64,000 bases of DNA from Galbibacter mesophilus (lineage in GTDB: Bacteria > Bacteroidota > Bacteroidia > Flavobacteriales > Flavobacteriaceae): the NCBI RefSeq assembly GCF_023721415.1, contig NZ_JAMQVC010000002.1, positions 806,001 to 870,000 of the forward strand, in the 5' to 3' direction. The notes under the pieces were generated by a model that did not search any database, was not told the origin of the DNA, and saw only the letters and a list, made by a program, of their open reading frames with translations. Position 1 is the stretch's first letter; each line of letters begins with the position of its first letter. The translations under genes and the position numbers were made by a program. Shown piece by piece: positions 45,533 to 54,338 of this stretch.

Positions 45533-45556
45533 CAGCGCAATTTTAAAACAATCGGC

Positions 45557-46645
45557 ATGAAGAATACGGCTTTAACAGATACACATATAAAATTAGGCGC
45601 TAAAATGGTTCCCTTTGCAGGATATAACATGCCTGTACAATATGAAGGGGTAAATATCGAACATGAGACTGTAAGAAAGCACCTAGGTGTGTTTGACGTT
45701 AGCCACATGGGCGAGTTTTTGGTTAGCGGGCCAAATGCATTGACACTTATTCAAAAAGTGAGCAGCAACGATGCCGAAAAACTTTCCATTGGAAAAGCAC
45801 AATATTCTTGTTTACCGAATGAAGATGGCGGAATTGTAGATGATTTGATTATCTATAAAATAAAAGAAGAACAGTATTTGTTGGTGGTGAATGCTTCCAA
45901 TATTGAGAAAGATTGGAATTGGATTTCCAAATACAACGAAGCTATTGGCGCAGAGATGCGCAATATCTCAGACGACTATTCCTTATTGGCTATACAAGGC
46001 CCAAAAGCGGTGGAAGCTATGCAATCGCTTACCCCTGTTGACCTTTCAGCTATAAAATTTTATCACTTCGAAGTTGCCGAGTTTGCAGGTATCGAGCACG
46101 TTATTATTTCAGCAACTGGATATACAGGAAGTGGTGGTTTTGAAATCTATTGTAAAAACAGTGAAGTAGCGCAGGTTTGGGACAAAGTTCTTGAAGCTGG
46201 GAAGGATTTCGGTATCAAACCGATTGGTTTAGCTGCACGTGACACATTACGTTTGGAAATGGGTTATTGCCTTTACGGAAATGATATTGACGACTCTACC
46301 TCTCCTATTGAAGCCGGACTTGGATGGATTACAAAATTCACGAAGGATTTTGTGAATTCCGAAGCTTTAAAAAAGCAAAAAGAAGAAGGCGTTTCTAAAA
46401 AGCTTGTTGGTTTTGAAATTACTGAAAAAGGAATTCCAAGACATGGATATGAAATTTTGAATACGGAAGACGAAGTAATTGGAAATGTGACCAGTGGAAC
46501 CATGTCCCCTTCTTTAGGAAAAGGTATTGGATTAGGTTATGTTTCAACTGAAAATGCAACCGTAGGAACAACTATTTATCTTCAGATTAGAAAGAAAAAG
46601 GTAGCAGCTAAAGTTGTTAAACTTCCATTTTACCAAAATAAATAG
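45557..46645 (+). CDS. gcvT: Aminomethyltransferase (glycine cleavage system T protein)
   Basis: This 362-residue T protein releases ammonia and 5,10-methylene-THF from the aminomethyl group carried by the H protein. The N terminus [31 protein letters not shown] is the family start, with the catalytic Asp region FDVSHMGEF following. The folate-binding block [11 protein letters not shown] and the C-terminal barrel are complete. I place the start at the ATG at 45557, not at the in-frame TTG 27 bases earlier. No glycine riboswitch is evident in the short leader. The other gcv genes are not in the window. Confidence 0.95.
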   Translation: MKNTALTDTHIKLGAKMVPFAGYNMPVQYEGVNIEHETVRKHLGVFDVSHMGEFLVSGPNALTLIQKVSSNDAEKLSIGKAQYSCLPNEDGGIVDDLIIYKIKEEQYLLVVNASNIEKDWNWISKYNEAIGAEMRNISDDYSLLAIQGPKAVEAMQSLTPVDLSAIKFYHFEVAEFAGIEHVIISATGYTGSGGFEIYCKNSEVAQVWDKVLEAGKDFGIKPIGLAARDTLRLEMGYCLYGNDIDDSTSPIEAGLGWITKFTKDFVNSEALKKQKEEGVSKKLVGFEITEKGIPRHGYEILNTEDEVIGNVTSGTMSPSLGKGIGLGYVSTENATVGTTIYLQIRKKKVAAKVVKLPFYQNK

Positions 46646-46678
46646 AGAGCCTACGAGTTCTCTTAAAAAAGAGAGTTA

Positions 46679-47491
46679 TTGAAGAGGATTTTGATACTGG
46701 GGGCAAGCGGATTTATCGGCGGGACGCTCTACAAAGAACTTTGCACGTATTTCGACACGTATGGCACTTACCATACAGGAAAAATATACTCCAATAACAA
46801 GCACTTTTTTCATTTTGATATGGAGAATGATGATTTGTTTGATGTGCTTACCAAAGTTCGTCCAAATGTAATTATTTCAGCTCTTAGAGGAAATTTTGAA
46901 GCACAAATAGACACGCATTTGGATTTGGTAGATTACTGTAGGGCCAGCAACAGTAAGCTTATTTTTCTGTCTTCTGCCAATGTTTTTGATGCGTTTAGCA
47001 ATTATCCTTCATACGAGTACGACAAAACACTTTCTATAAGTACGTATGGTAAATTCCAGATAAAAATAGAAACCGCGGTGATGACATTGCCTGAAAAAAA
47101 TTATGTTATTGCCCGGGTTCCAATGGTTTTTGGAAGTGCTTCCCCCCGACTGAAAGAATTAAAATATTTCTTGGATAAAAACGACGCTTACGAAGTGTTT
47201 CCGGACTTGGTAATGAATGTCACTAATGCCGATAAACTTTCACAGCAAATCCATTATATTATCAATAGGAATCGAAAGGGGGTTTATCATTTAGGCAGTT
47301 CAGACCTTATTCACCACGATGAATTTATAAAAGAAATGATAGAAACGCTTGGGTACCAAAAGCCATTGCTTAAAAACGTATACACCTCTAATTTCGATCG
47401 GTTTTTAGCGGTACTTCCAAAAGACAATAAACTACCAAAGCATTTAATCTTCAGTCACTTTGACGTTATAAACGAATTAAAGAATAAATAG
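46679..47491 (+). CDS. RmlD-like NAD(P)-dependent sugar reductase/epimerase
   Basis: This 270-residue short-chain dehydrogenase-like protein has the Rossmann motif GASGFIGG at residues 7-14 and a Tyr-x3-Lys-type pair in STYGKFQIK. It resembles dTDP-4-dehydrorhamnose reductase-type proteins, with the PNVIISALRG segment typical of that group. It starts with TTG, preceded by AAAAAAGAGAG as a ribosome-binding site. It follows gcvT by 33 bases. Its substrate is unknown. Confidence 0.8.
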   Translation: MKRILILGASGFIGGTLYKELCTYFDTYGTYHTGKIYSNNKHFFHFDMENDDLFDVLTKVRPNVIISALRGNFEAQIDTHLDLVDYCRASNSKLIFLSSANVFDAFSNYPSYEYDKTLSISTYGKFQIKIETAVMTLPEKNYVIARVPMVFGSASPRLKELKYFLDKNDAYEVFPDLVMNVTNADKLSQQIHYIINRNRKGVYHLGSSDLIHHDEFIKEMIETLGYQKPLLKNVYTSNFDRFLAVLPKDNKLPKHLIFSHFDVINELKNK

Positions 47492-47714
47492 TTATTTGGA
47501 AGTGAAAAGTGTGGGTGTTGGGTAAAAAAGTACAAATTTAAAAGTGTAAAGTAAAAAGTTGGCTTTTGGTTGGTTAGACCTTATAATTGTTAGGTTTCTT
47601 AGTGGCAAAGGTTCAGAAGAGCAAAGTCACAGAAATTTTAGTTGGCAGCCTTTTATTGCCTACTTACTGAACACTCACCATTGGGTACTATTATGACGCT
47701 ATTTTATTTTCGGA

Positions 47715-47755
47715 CTTCCAGCTTCTGTCTTCCGTCTTCAGGCTTCCGACTCCAG
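47715..47755. repeat. Heptameric CTTCNNN tract after the DUF1456 gene
   Basis: Units CTTCCAG, CTTCTGT, CTTCCGT, CTTCAGG, CTTCCGA, CTCCAG run with a period of 7. The tract begins four bases downstream of the minus-strand DUF1456 stop codon, the same arrangement as at lon. Confidence 0.65.
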
Positions 47756-47758
47756 AAA

Positions 47759-47998
47759 CTACTTTTTCTTCTCTGGCATAGGACCACGAAGATGAATTAT
47801 TAGTCCGTTTAAGAAGTTACGCAGTATTTGATCTCCACATTCCATATATTTAGGATGATCTTCATTTCTGAAGAACGCCCCTAATTCACTTTTACTAATT
47901 CTGAAATCAACCAATTGAAGGATTTCAACGATTTGATCATCCCTTAATTTGTGAGCTACGCGTAGCTTTTTAAAAATATCGTTATTTGATAATGCCAT
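47759..47998 (-). CDS. DUF1456 (YehS-like) protein, single-repeat form
   Basis: This 79-residue protein matches one DUF1456 repeat: NNDIFKKLRVAHKLRDDQIVEILQL, then SKSELGAFFRNEDHPKYMECGDQILRNFLNGLIIHLRG. Classical YehS proteins are about 150 residues with two such repeats, so this is a half-length version. It is complete, with start and stop in place. Its function is unknown; DUF1456 proteins are predicted cytoplasmic. Confidence 0.85.
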   Translation of the reverse strand: MALSNNDIFKKLRVAHKLRDDQIVEILQLVDFRISKSELGAFFRNEDHPKYMECGDQILRNFLNGLIIHLRGPMPEKKK

Positions 47999-48139
47999 GC
48001 CGCAAAGATAAATAAAAGATGAACAATTACCGATAATCCTTCTTTAATTATGGAGCTGGAAGGTTTCGGGAATGTTGAATTTGAATTGTTAGGTCGTGGA
48101 GTTGTTAGGGTGCAAAGTTTTCTCGTTATTCGTTGTTAG

Positions 48140-48163
48140 TTGTTCGGGTAGAACTAGAAACTT
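48140..48163. repeat. 24-bp direct repeat, left copy
   Basis: The 24 bases from TTGTTCGGGTAG to TAGAAACTT recur identically at 48846-48869. The two copies flank array B and the inverted element. Confidence 0.75.
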
Positions 48164-48177
48164 TTCAATCTTCTAGG

Positions 48178-48267
48178 GTCATATCGACCATCGGGAGATA
48201 TCACATCCAGTTATTCAAAAGTATAATGTGATTTCTCTGTCTTCCCTTCGGTCAGCTTCGAAATGAC
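48178..48267. repeat. Imperfect inverted repeat (REP-like)
   Basis: GTCATATCGACCATCGGGAG with ATATCACAT on the left faces ATGTGATTTCTC ... GGTCAGCTTCGAAATGAC on the right. The arms match after small insertions. The GTCATTTCGACC...GAAATCACAT type is a dispersed element I recognise from Bacteroidota genomes. Confidence 0.65.
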
Positions 48268-48277
48268 TTGAAAAACT

Positions 48278-48326
48278 CTTTATACTTCCAGCATTCGTCA
48301 TAGAACCCCGGTCTTCCGACTCCCAT
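48278..48326. repeat. Heptameric CTTCNNN tract in the gene-free region
   Basis: The units CTTTATA, CTTCCAG, CATTCGT, CATAGAA, CCCCGGT, CTTCCGA and CTCCCAT keep the 7-base period of the other tracts but are more degenerate. Confidence 0.5.
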
Positions 48327-48362
48327 CTATTTGAGTTATTTAATGAAGTTTTTAGCATAAAT

Positions 48363-48675
48363 GACCATCTTTTTAGGTTAAATGATGAAGTTTTTAGGTG
48401 TTACACTCAAACGTTTAGATAGCATAGCTAAAGTTTTAGGTTATTTTTTAAAACTTTTAGGTGTCATACCTAAACTTTTAGATGTTTTACCTAAATTTTT
48501 AGGCTTACCACCTAAAGTTTTAGCCTCGAGACCTAAAATTTTAGGGTCAGGACCTAAAACTTTGGCTTAAAGACCTAAAAATTAGTCGATTCAGCCTAAA
48601 AACTCTGTTTTAAAGACTAATCGGAATGTAATTTCATCTAAAAAGTTGGATTATGATCCAAAATGAAAGGTTTTT
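48363..48675. repeat. Array B of 21-bp palindrome-centred tandem repeats
   Basis: About 15 units of 21 bases share the CCTAAA-NN-TTTAGG dyad with array A. Example cores are CCTAAAGTTTTAGC, CCTAAAATTTTAGG and CCTAAATTTTTAGG. Edge units have lost one arm. Array B shares its left edge (GACCATCTTTTTAGGT) and a 33-base identical block with array A, so the two are copies of one element, not independent expansions. A short open frame at 48382-48570 is a by-product of the repeat. Confidence 0.85.
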
Positions 48676-48845
48676 GAGCGGTTAAGTCACAGAAAAGCAA
48701 ATATTTATCGTAGCAATGTTCTTCGTTGTTCGATATTCGTTGGTCGATGAAAAACTAGCAATAAGCTATACGCCATATGCATTAAGCGGGGTCCGCAAAC
48801 TTTCCAAGCGTAGAGCTTAAGGCTTAGGGCAACTTTCGTGATTCG

Positions 48846-48869
48846 TTGTTCGGGTAGAACTAGAAACTT
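48846..48869. repeat. 24-bp direct repeat, right copy
   Basis: Identical to the copy at 48140-48163, 706 bases apart and in the same orientation. Confidence 0.75.
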
Positions 48870-48882
48870 TAAACCAGAAACT

Positions 48883-48917
48883 CTTCAAACCTCTAACATC
48901 TAACCTCCAGCTTCTAT
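48883..48917. repeat. Heptameric CTTCNNN tract near the capsule operon
   Basis: The units CTTCAAA, CCTCTAA, CATCTAA, CCTCCAG and CTTCTAT follow the same 7-base period and orientation as the tracts at 8881, 47715 and 48278. Confidence 0.5.
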
Positions 48918-49092
48918 TTTTGACATTGTTTAGTCGTTCAGTTGCAAAGTTGTTGGCAATGTGAATAGAACTGGAAATGTCAAACCAAAAACTCTTCAAA
49001 CTAAAAATGGGGAATTTTCCCTTATGCTGTTATTTCAACGTGAATTATGTACCGTTCACACAAAAAATAAAATAGTGTAGAAGCTTTTTTAC

Positions 49093-49100
49093 AATCTTTG
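49093..49100 (+). promoter_or_regulatory. Candidate -7 element of the capsule operon
   Basis: AATCTTTG differs from TAnnTTTG at the first two positions by one base and lies 23 bases before the first gene. No clear -33 box is seen, so the call is weak. Confidence 0.3.
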
Positions 49101-49123
49101 TTTCACAATCATAACCACACCAA

Positions 49124-50107
49124 ATGCTTAATAATAAAAACATTACGGTTACAGGGGGCGCCGGATTCATAGGGTCGAACCTATGCGAGGCTTTGCTGAG
49201 ACTGGGTAATTATGTAACCTGTCTAGACAATTTTTCAACAGGCCATAAAGAAAACATTGAAATCCTACTCAAATCCCCAAAGTTTAAATTAATAGAAGGT
49301 GACATACGTGACTTAGAAACTTGTCAAAAAGCCTGTGAAAATCAAGATTATGTTTTGCATCAAGCGGCCTTGGGTTCTGTTCCGAGATCCATTAACGACC
49401 CGATAACCACTAATTCGGTTAATATTGATGGTTTTCTTAATATGCTTTGTGCGGCTAGGGATCAAAAAGTGAAACGTTTTGTATATGCCGCCAGTTCTTC
49501 AACCTATGGAGATTCAAAAGAACTCCCAAAGCGGGAAGATAACATTGGTAAACCGCTTTCTCCCTATGCTGTTACTAAATATGTAAACGAACTTTATGCA
49601 GATGTTTTTCATAAAGTATATGGTATGGATACCATCGGGTTGCGCTATTTTAATGTCTTCGGAAGAAAACAAGATCCCAATGGAGCGTATGCAGCGGTCA
49701 TTCCGAAGTTTGTAATGGAATTTATGAAGCATAGCTCCCCTACCATCAACGGTGATGGATCATACTCGAGGGATTTCACCTATATCGACAATATTGTTCA
49801 AATAAACATATTAGCGCTTACGGTAAAAAACCAAGCCGCACTTAACCAAATTTACAATGCAGCCTGTGGAGAACGCACCAATCTTTTGGAGCTGGCTAGT
49901 CTTTTAAAAAAGAATCTCATTCAGTTTGATTCAAAAATTGAAGAGATTTCAGTAAGCCATGGGGCATGCCGAACAGGTGATATTCCTCACTCTTTAGCCG
50001 CTATTGATAAAGCAAAAGAATTATTGAATTACGAACCAGAATACAATGTTACCAAGGGTTTAAAAGAAGCTGTTGAGTGGTATTGGTATAACTTGAAATA
50101 TATGTAA
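49124..50107 (+). CDS. UDP-N-acetylhexosamine(uronate) 4-epimerase, WbpP/TviC-like
   Basis: This 327-residue extended SDR enzyme has the Rossmann motif TGGAGFIGS (10-18) and the catalytic Tyr148-x3-Lys152 in SPYAVTKY. The HQAALGSVPRSINDP block and overall pattern match WbpP/TviC, which epimerise UDP-GlcNAc(A) to UDP-GalNAc(A). It heads the capsule cluster and is followed by the WbpO/TviB-type dehydrogenase. The pair is known from the Vi antigen and P. aeruginosa O6 pathways, so a HexNAc-uronic acid is likely in the polymer. Confidence 0.9.
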   Translation: MLNNKNITVTGGAGFIGSNLCEALLRLGNYVTCLDNFSTGHKENIEILLKSPKFKLIEGDIRDLETCQKACENQDYVLHQAALGSVPRSINDPITTNSVNIDGFLNMLCAARDQKVKRFVYAASSSTYGDSKELPKREDNIGKPLSPYAVTKYVNELYADVFHKVYGMDTIGLRYFNVFGRKQDPNGAYAAVIPKFVMEFMKHSSPTINGDGSYSRDFTYIDNIVQINILALTVKNQAALNQIYNAACGERTNLLELASLLKKNLIQFDSKIEEISVSHGACRTGDIPHSLAAIDKAKELLNYEPEYNVTKGLKEAVEWYWYNLKYM

Positions 50108-50177
50108 AAGCATCCATCAGAAATAGGTCCATTGATTAATAGCAGAATCAAAAGTATAACTGTCTAAAAAAACAAAA

Positions 50178-51461
50178 ATGATAGACAAAAAAATTGCAGT
50201 TATCGGACTAGGATATGTAGGACTCCCCCTCGCTTCTATTTTCGCCACCAAATATTCAGTGGTTGGGTTTGATATAAATAAAAATAGAGTAACTGAACTC
50301 TCCGAAGGTATGGACAGTACCTTAGAGGTGTGCCCTACTGAATTAAAACAACGCATTAAAAAAACACCATCCCAAGAGAATGGGCTATTCTGTTCCCATG
50401 ACGTAAAATATATCGCTGATTGTAATTATTACATTATTACGGTCCCCACGCCTGTTGATAAAAATCACCGGCCTAACTTAAAACCGCTGTGTGAAGCAAG
50501 TAAAACCGTAGGAAAGGTTTTGAAAAAAGGCGATGTGGTAATTTATGAATCAACCGTTTACCCCGGAGCTACTGAAGAAGAGTGCGCTCCCGTACTGGAA
50601 AAGATAAGCGGATTTAAATGCAACGAGGATTTTTTCTTGGGCTATTCCCCAGAACGTATTAATCCCGGCGATAAAGAACATACCGTTGAAAAAATACTGA
50701 AAGTCACCGCTGGGTCTACTCCTGAAATTGCAGAGGAAATAGACCAATTGTACAAATCGGTGATAAAAGCGGGAACGCATTTGGCGCCGAGCATAAAGGT
50801 TGCAGAAGCTGCGAAGGTGATTGAAAATTCGCAAAGAGACATCAATATTGCTTTTGTAAATGAATTGGCCATGATATTTAATCTGCTGAATATCGACACA
50901 CAAGCGGTTCTGAAAGCGGCAGGTACCAAATGGAATTTCCTTCCTTTTAAACCCGGACTTGTAGGCGGCCACTGCATAGGTGTAGATCCGTATTATTTGG
51001 CACAAAAAGCACAGGAAGTCGGTTATCACCCTGAAATTATTTTGGCAGGAAGGCGCATCAATGACAGTATGGGAAATTACGTTGCCAGCGAAGTGATAAA
51101 ACTTATGCTTAAGAATGATGCCAAAGTAAAAGGCGGCGACGTATTGGTATTGGGAATAACTTTTAAAGAAAACTGCCCAGACGTAAGAAATACAAAAGTA
51201 GTGGATGTTATAAACAATCTAGCCTCCTACCAAATAAATGTTACCACCTACGACCCATGGGCAAAACCGGAAGAGGTAGCCAAAGAATATGGTTTTACTA
51301 CCTTTAAAACCTTACCAGACCGAAAATTCGATGCCGTTGTTTTGGCCGTATCACATCGCGAATTTGCATCAATAAACCTTAATTCCCTTTTGAAGAAAAA
51401 TGGTGTAATCTATGATGTTAAGGGAACTTTAGAACCATCATTGTGTTATAAAAGATTATAA
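50178..51461 (+). CDS. UDP-HexNAc 6-dehydrogenase, WbpO/TviB-like
   Basis: This 427-residue nucleotide sugar dehydrogenase oxidises C6 of a UDP-sugar to the uronate using two NAD+. The NAD motif IGLGYVGLPLAS starts at residue 9 and the catalytic cysteine is Cys266 in GGHCIGVDPYYL. The central domain and the C-terminal UDP-binding domain (LGITFKENCPDVRNTKV) are complete. The WbpO/TviB group acts on UDP-GlcNAc or UDP-GalNAc. With the epimerase it would supply UDP-GalNAcA. Confidence 0.92.
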   Translation: MIDKKIAVIGLGYVGLPLASIFATKYSVVGFDINKNRVTELSEGMDSTLEVCPTELKQRIKKTPSQENGLFCSHDVKYIADCNYYIITVPTPVDKNHRPNLKPLCEASKTVGKVLKKGDVVIYESTVYPGATEEECAPVLEKISGFKCNEDFFLGYSPERINPGDKEHTVEKILKVTAGSTPEIAEEIDQLYKSVIKAGTHLAPSIKVAEAAKVIENSQRDINIAFVNELAMIFNLLNIDTQAVLKAAGTKWNFLPFKPGLVGGHCIGVDPYYLAQKAQEVGYHPEIILAGRRINDSMGNYVASEVIKLMLKNDAKVKGGDVLVLGITFKENCPDVRNTKVVDVINNLASYQINVTTYDPWAKPEEVAKEYGFTTFKTLPDRKFDAVVLAVSHREFASINLNSLLKKNGVIYDVKGTLEPSLCYKRL

Positions 51462-51472
51462 AACCAATACCT

Positions 51473-52972
51473 GTGAATCAGTTAAAAAAAGGAGCCATAT
51501 TAAACTATGTTACCATTTTCCTTACCAATGCGGTGGGACTGTTGTTAACACCGTTTATTATAAGACATTTGGGTGATGCGGAATACGGACTTTACACGCT
51601 CATTGGTGCTTTTGTGGGTTACATTTCGGTGCTGGATTTCGGGTTAAACAATACCATTGTACGCTTTGTAGCAAAATACAGAGCCGAAAAGAACCGATTA
51701 AAAGAAGAAAACTTTTTAGGCACCACCATGCTTATTTACGCATTTATTTCATTTTTGATTGTTGTAATTGGTGGGATTTGCTACTTGAACTTAGAAAGTA
51801 TTTTTTCTGAATCGCTTTCGTTGGAACAATTGGACAAAGCCAAAATAATGTTCCTAATTTTAATATTCAATCTCGCCATCACCCTCCCCGGTGGAGCATT
51901 TACAGGAATCTGTTCAGGTTACGAAGCATTTGTTTTCCCAAAAGCGGTTAATATCATAAGGTATGTTATTCGGTCTATTACCATTGTTGCAGTCCTACTT
52001 TTCGGTGGAGATGCCATCGCTATGGTAATTGTTGATACGGCAATGAACTTATTGGTTATCGGTATACAAGCATTCTATGTGTTCAAAAAATTAAAAGTAC
52101 GTTTCAGGATTCACCAATTCGAACTTCCTATCATAAAAGAAATTTTAGGCTATTCCATTTGGATTTTCGTATTTGCTATCGTCGGTCAATTTCAATGGCG
52201 TTCTGGACAGTTAGTATTGGGAATGGTTACCAACACCACTACGGTGGCTATTTTTGCTGTTGGCGTTATGCTGGGGACGTACTACGGAGCTTTTTCAACA
52301 GCTATTTCCAGTGTTTTTCTCCCACGAGCCACACAAATGACTGTTGCCAAGGCCTCTTCAGAAGAACTTACTTCTATGATGGTGAAAATTGGAAGACTTT
52401 CTTTAATGGTTCTCTTATTTATTTTGGGCGCTTTTATTTTATACGGAAAACAATTTGTGTTTTTATGGGTGGGGCCGTCGTATCAAGAGTCTTATAACAT
52501 AGCGCTGCTCATTATGCTTGCGTATACCTTACCACTCGTGCAGGCGTTTGCAAATTCTATTTTGGAAGCACGCCATAAAATGGCTTTTAAAGCACTCGTT
52601 TACCTATTATTTACTTTAATGGGAACAGGTGTAGGATATCTTTTAGCGCACACGCATGGCGCAACAGGTATGATTCTAGGTTCTATTTTAGGGTGGATTG
52701 TAGGACAAATTATTATGAACTACTATTATTACACCATTATTGAACTCAACATTTTTCGGTTTTTTAAAGAACTGTTTTACAAAATATTACCTTTTTTCCT
52801 CCTGATGTTAATCCTAGGATATGCTATTAACTATTTACCCGGAAAAGGGTGGCTCAATTTTATTGGTAAAGCGGCCCTCTATTCAGCAATTTATGTGCTA
52901 TTGGCGTATCAAATAGGAATGGTTCCTTCTGAAAAAAAATTATTTCAAAAAGCAATTCCTTTTTTAAAATGA
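51473..52972 (+). CDS. Polysaccharide flippase (Wzx/RfbX family)
   Basis: This 499-residue protein has about 12-14 membrane helices of the MATE/MVF flippase superfamily. The N terminus LKKGAILNYVTIFLTNAVGLLLTPFIIRHLGDAEYGLYTLI is typical of Wzx-like oligosaccharide translocases. It starts with GTG. It would flip lipid-linked repeat units across the inner membrane. Its stop overlaps the start of the next gene (ATGA). Confidence 0.92.
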   Translation: MNQLKKGAILNYVTIFLTNAVGLLLTPFIIRHLGDAEYGLYTLIGAFVGYISVLDFGLNNTIVRFVAKYRAEKNRLKEENFLGTTMLIYAFISFLIVVIGGICYLNLESIFSESLSLEQLDKAKIMFLILIFNLAITLPGGAFTGICSGYEAFVFPKAVNIIRYVIRSITIVAVLLFGGDAIAMVIVDTAMNLLVIGIQAFYVFKKLKVRFRIHQFELPIIKEILGYSIWIFVFAIVGQFQWRSGQLVLGMVTNTTTVAIFAVGVMLGTYYGAFSTAISSVFLPRATQMTVAKASSEELTSMMVKIGRLSLMVLLFILGAFILYGKQFVFLWVGPSYQESYNIALLIMLAYTLPLVQAFANSILEARHKMAFKALVYLLFTLMGTGVGYLLAHTHGATGMILGSILGWIVGQIIMNYYYYTIIELNIFRFFKELFYKILPFFLLMLILGYAINYLPGKGWLNFIGKAALYSAIYVLLAYQIGMVPSEKKLFQKAIPFLK

Positions 52973-54255
52973 AGAACATATTTAAAATAACTGGATTGAA
53001 TTATGATAACGACGGAAAAACCATTCGGTACGGATATTCCTATTCCGCTTCCGTAGGGAAATATTTTCATTCTAAAAATATATTTTACGCTACTTATGAA
53101 ATAGACGTCCGCCAAGTTCCTGAAAGCATAGCCATTATTCCGCTTTTAGCAAATATTGCTCCCATTGCTTGGTTTGCAGGTTTTGAAATAGAAGTCGATG
53201 AAATAGATTCCGATTTTTACCACAGTCTGGAATTGATAAAAAAGGAATTTGCTAAAACATATCCTGATATAAATAATAACCCTTCTATTTACGCAAATAA
53301 GATTGTAGTCAACCAAAAAACAGGACAGAGAAAAGCGCTACTTTTTAGCGGTGGCGTTGATGCCTACGCCTCATATTTTAGACATGAGAAAGATAATCCG
53401 TCGCTTATAACCATTCATGGGGCGGATATTCCCATTAAGGACCATGAGCAGTGGAATAACGCCAAGCGTTTAACCAACAACGAAACTATTTTAAAAGATA
53501 ATACCAAACACTACATCACCACCAATGTTAGGGATTTCTACACCTATCAGGTTTCCATGCTTTTAAAAGATTTAGCATGGTGGGGACGCATACAGCACGG
53601 ACTTTCGTTAACGGGTGTAACTGCTCCCCTAGCCTATATTTTCGGCTACGAAACACTTTATATAGCTTCTACGCACACCAAAAAAATTCAAATTCCATGG
53701 GGTTCTTCGCCTTTTACAGACAATTTAATTTCATGGAGCGGACTACAAGTGGTGCATGACGCCTATGAATTGGAGCGTTTGGATAAAATTGAATTGATTA
53801 TTTCCCAACTTCAGCAAAATCATAAAAAAGCGATTCTGCGGGTGTGCTATTCTGAATTGAACAACGGAGACAATTGCAGTAAATGTGAGAAATGTTTGCG
53901 GACCATGTTTGCCATTATTTTATTTAATGGGAACCCAAATGATTACGGTTTTAAGGCAGATTCAACGATTTACGAATCCATTTTAAAGATTATCTCAAAA
54001 GACTTTACCACCAAAGGGATTTACCATCATTGGCAACAACTCATAAGCCAAATAGATTTGAGTAAACCGTTTTATGTTTTTGAAGATGTTGAAAAGGAAA
54101 AACAATACCTCAAACAGATACAGAATACTTCCCTATCATCGGCTATTCAAGAAAAAAGAGAACTATCAAAATTAGAAAAACTAAAATTTCTACTGAGAAA
54201 TAAGTTTGCCCCCCAGTATAGATTATACCTGAATTTAAGACAACAAGGATTATAA
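52969..54255 (+). CDS. QueC-like ATP pyrophosphatase of unknown substrate
   Basis: This 428-residue protein carries a PP-loop motif S-G-G-V-D-A at 127-132 (ALLFSGGVDAYAS), the signature of N-type ATP pyrophosphatases. Near the end of that domain are Cys293, Cys303, Cys306 and Cys309 (CSKCEKC), the same spacing type as the zinc site of QueC. QueC adenylates a carboxylate and replaces it by ammonia to make an amide and then a nitrile. The N-terminal 120 residues and the C-terminal tail are unrecognised. It overlaps the flippase stop by four bases and lies two genes after the uronate-forming dehydrogenase. Amidation of a uronic acid is a reasonable guess. Confidence 0.7.
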   Translation: MKNIFKITGLNYDNDGKTIRYGYSYSASVGKYFHSKNIFYATYEIDVRQVPESIAIIPLLANIAPIAWFAGFEIEVDEIDSDFYHSLELIKKEFAKTYPDINNNPSIYANKIVVNQKTGQRKALLFSGGVDAYASYFRHEKDNPSLITIHGADIPIKDHEQWNNAKRLTNNETILKDNTKHYITTNVRDFYTYQVSMLLKDLAWWGRIQHGLSLTGVTAPLAYIFGYETLYIASTHTKKIQIPWGSSPFTDNLISWSGLQVVHDAYELERLDKIELIISQLQQNHKKAILRVCYSELNNGDNCSKCEKCLRTMFAIILFNGNPNDYGFKADSTIYESILKIISKDFTTKGIYHHWQQLISQIDLSKPFYVFEDVEKEKQYLKQIQNTSLSSAIQEKRELSKLEKLKFLLRNKFAPQYRLYLNLRQQGL

Positions 54256-54338
54256 AATGGAACACAAAATTACATTGAAAGTAGAATTATCAATCAACCT
54301 TAAACAATGCATTTAAATTGTTTGTAAAAATTTAGAAA

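Larger units (their letters stand above)
48676..49092. other. Non-coding remainder of the 1.1-kb gene-free region
   Basis: No gene is supported between array B and the capsule operon. It contains repeated fragments related to TTCGTTGTTCG (near 48735 and 48845), the right copy of the 24-bp repeat and one heptameric tract. The region immediately before 49124 must hold the capsule operon promoter. Confidence 0.5.

Noticed and set aside
45530-45556. Nine-residue upstream extension of gcvT from a TTG codon
   Set aside because: The TTG lies in the -7 promoter box, and the family N terminus begins at the ATG at 45557.
48382-48570. Open frame across array B
   Set aside because: It has the same repeat artefact as in array A.
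48000-49123. Transposon or insertion sequence in the gene-free stretch
   Set aside because: No transposase-like frame and no paired terminal inverted repeats bound the region, although it is repeat-rich.
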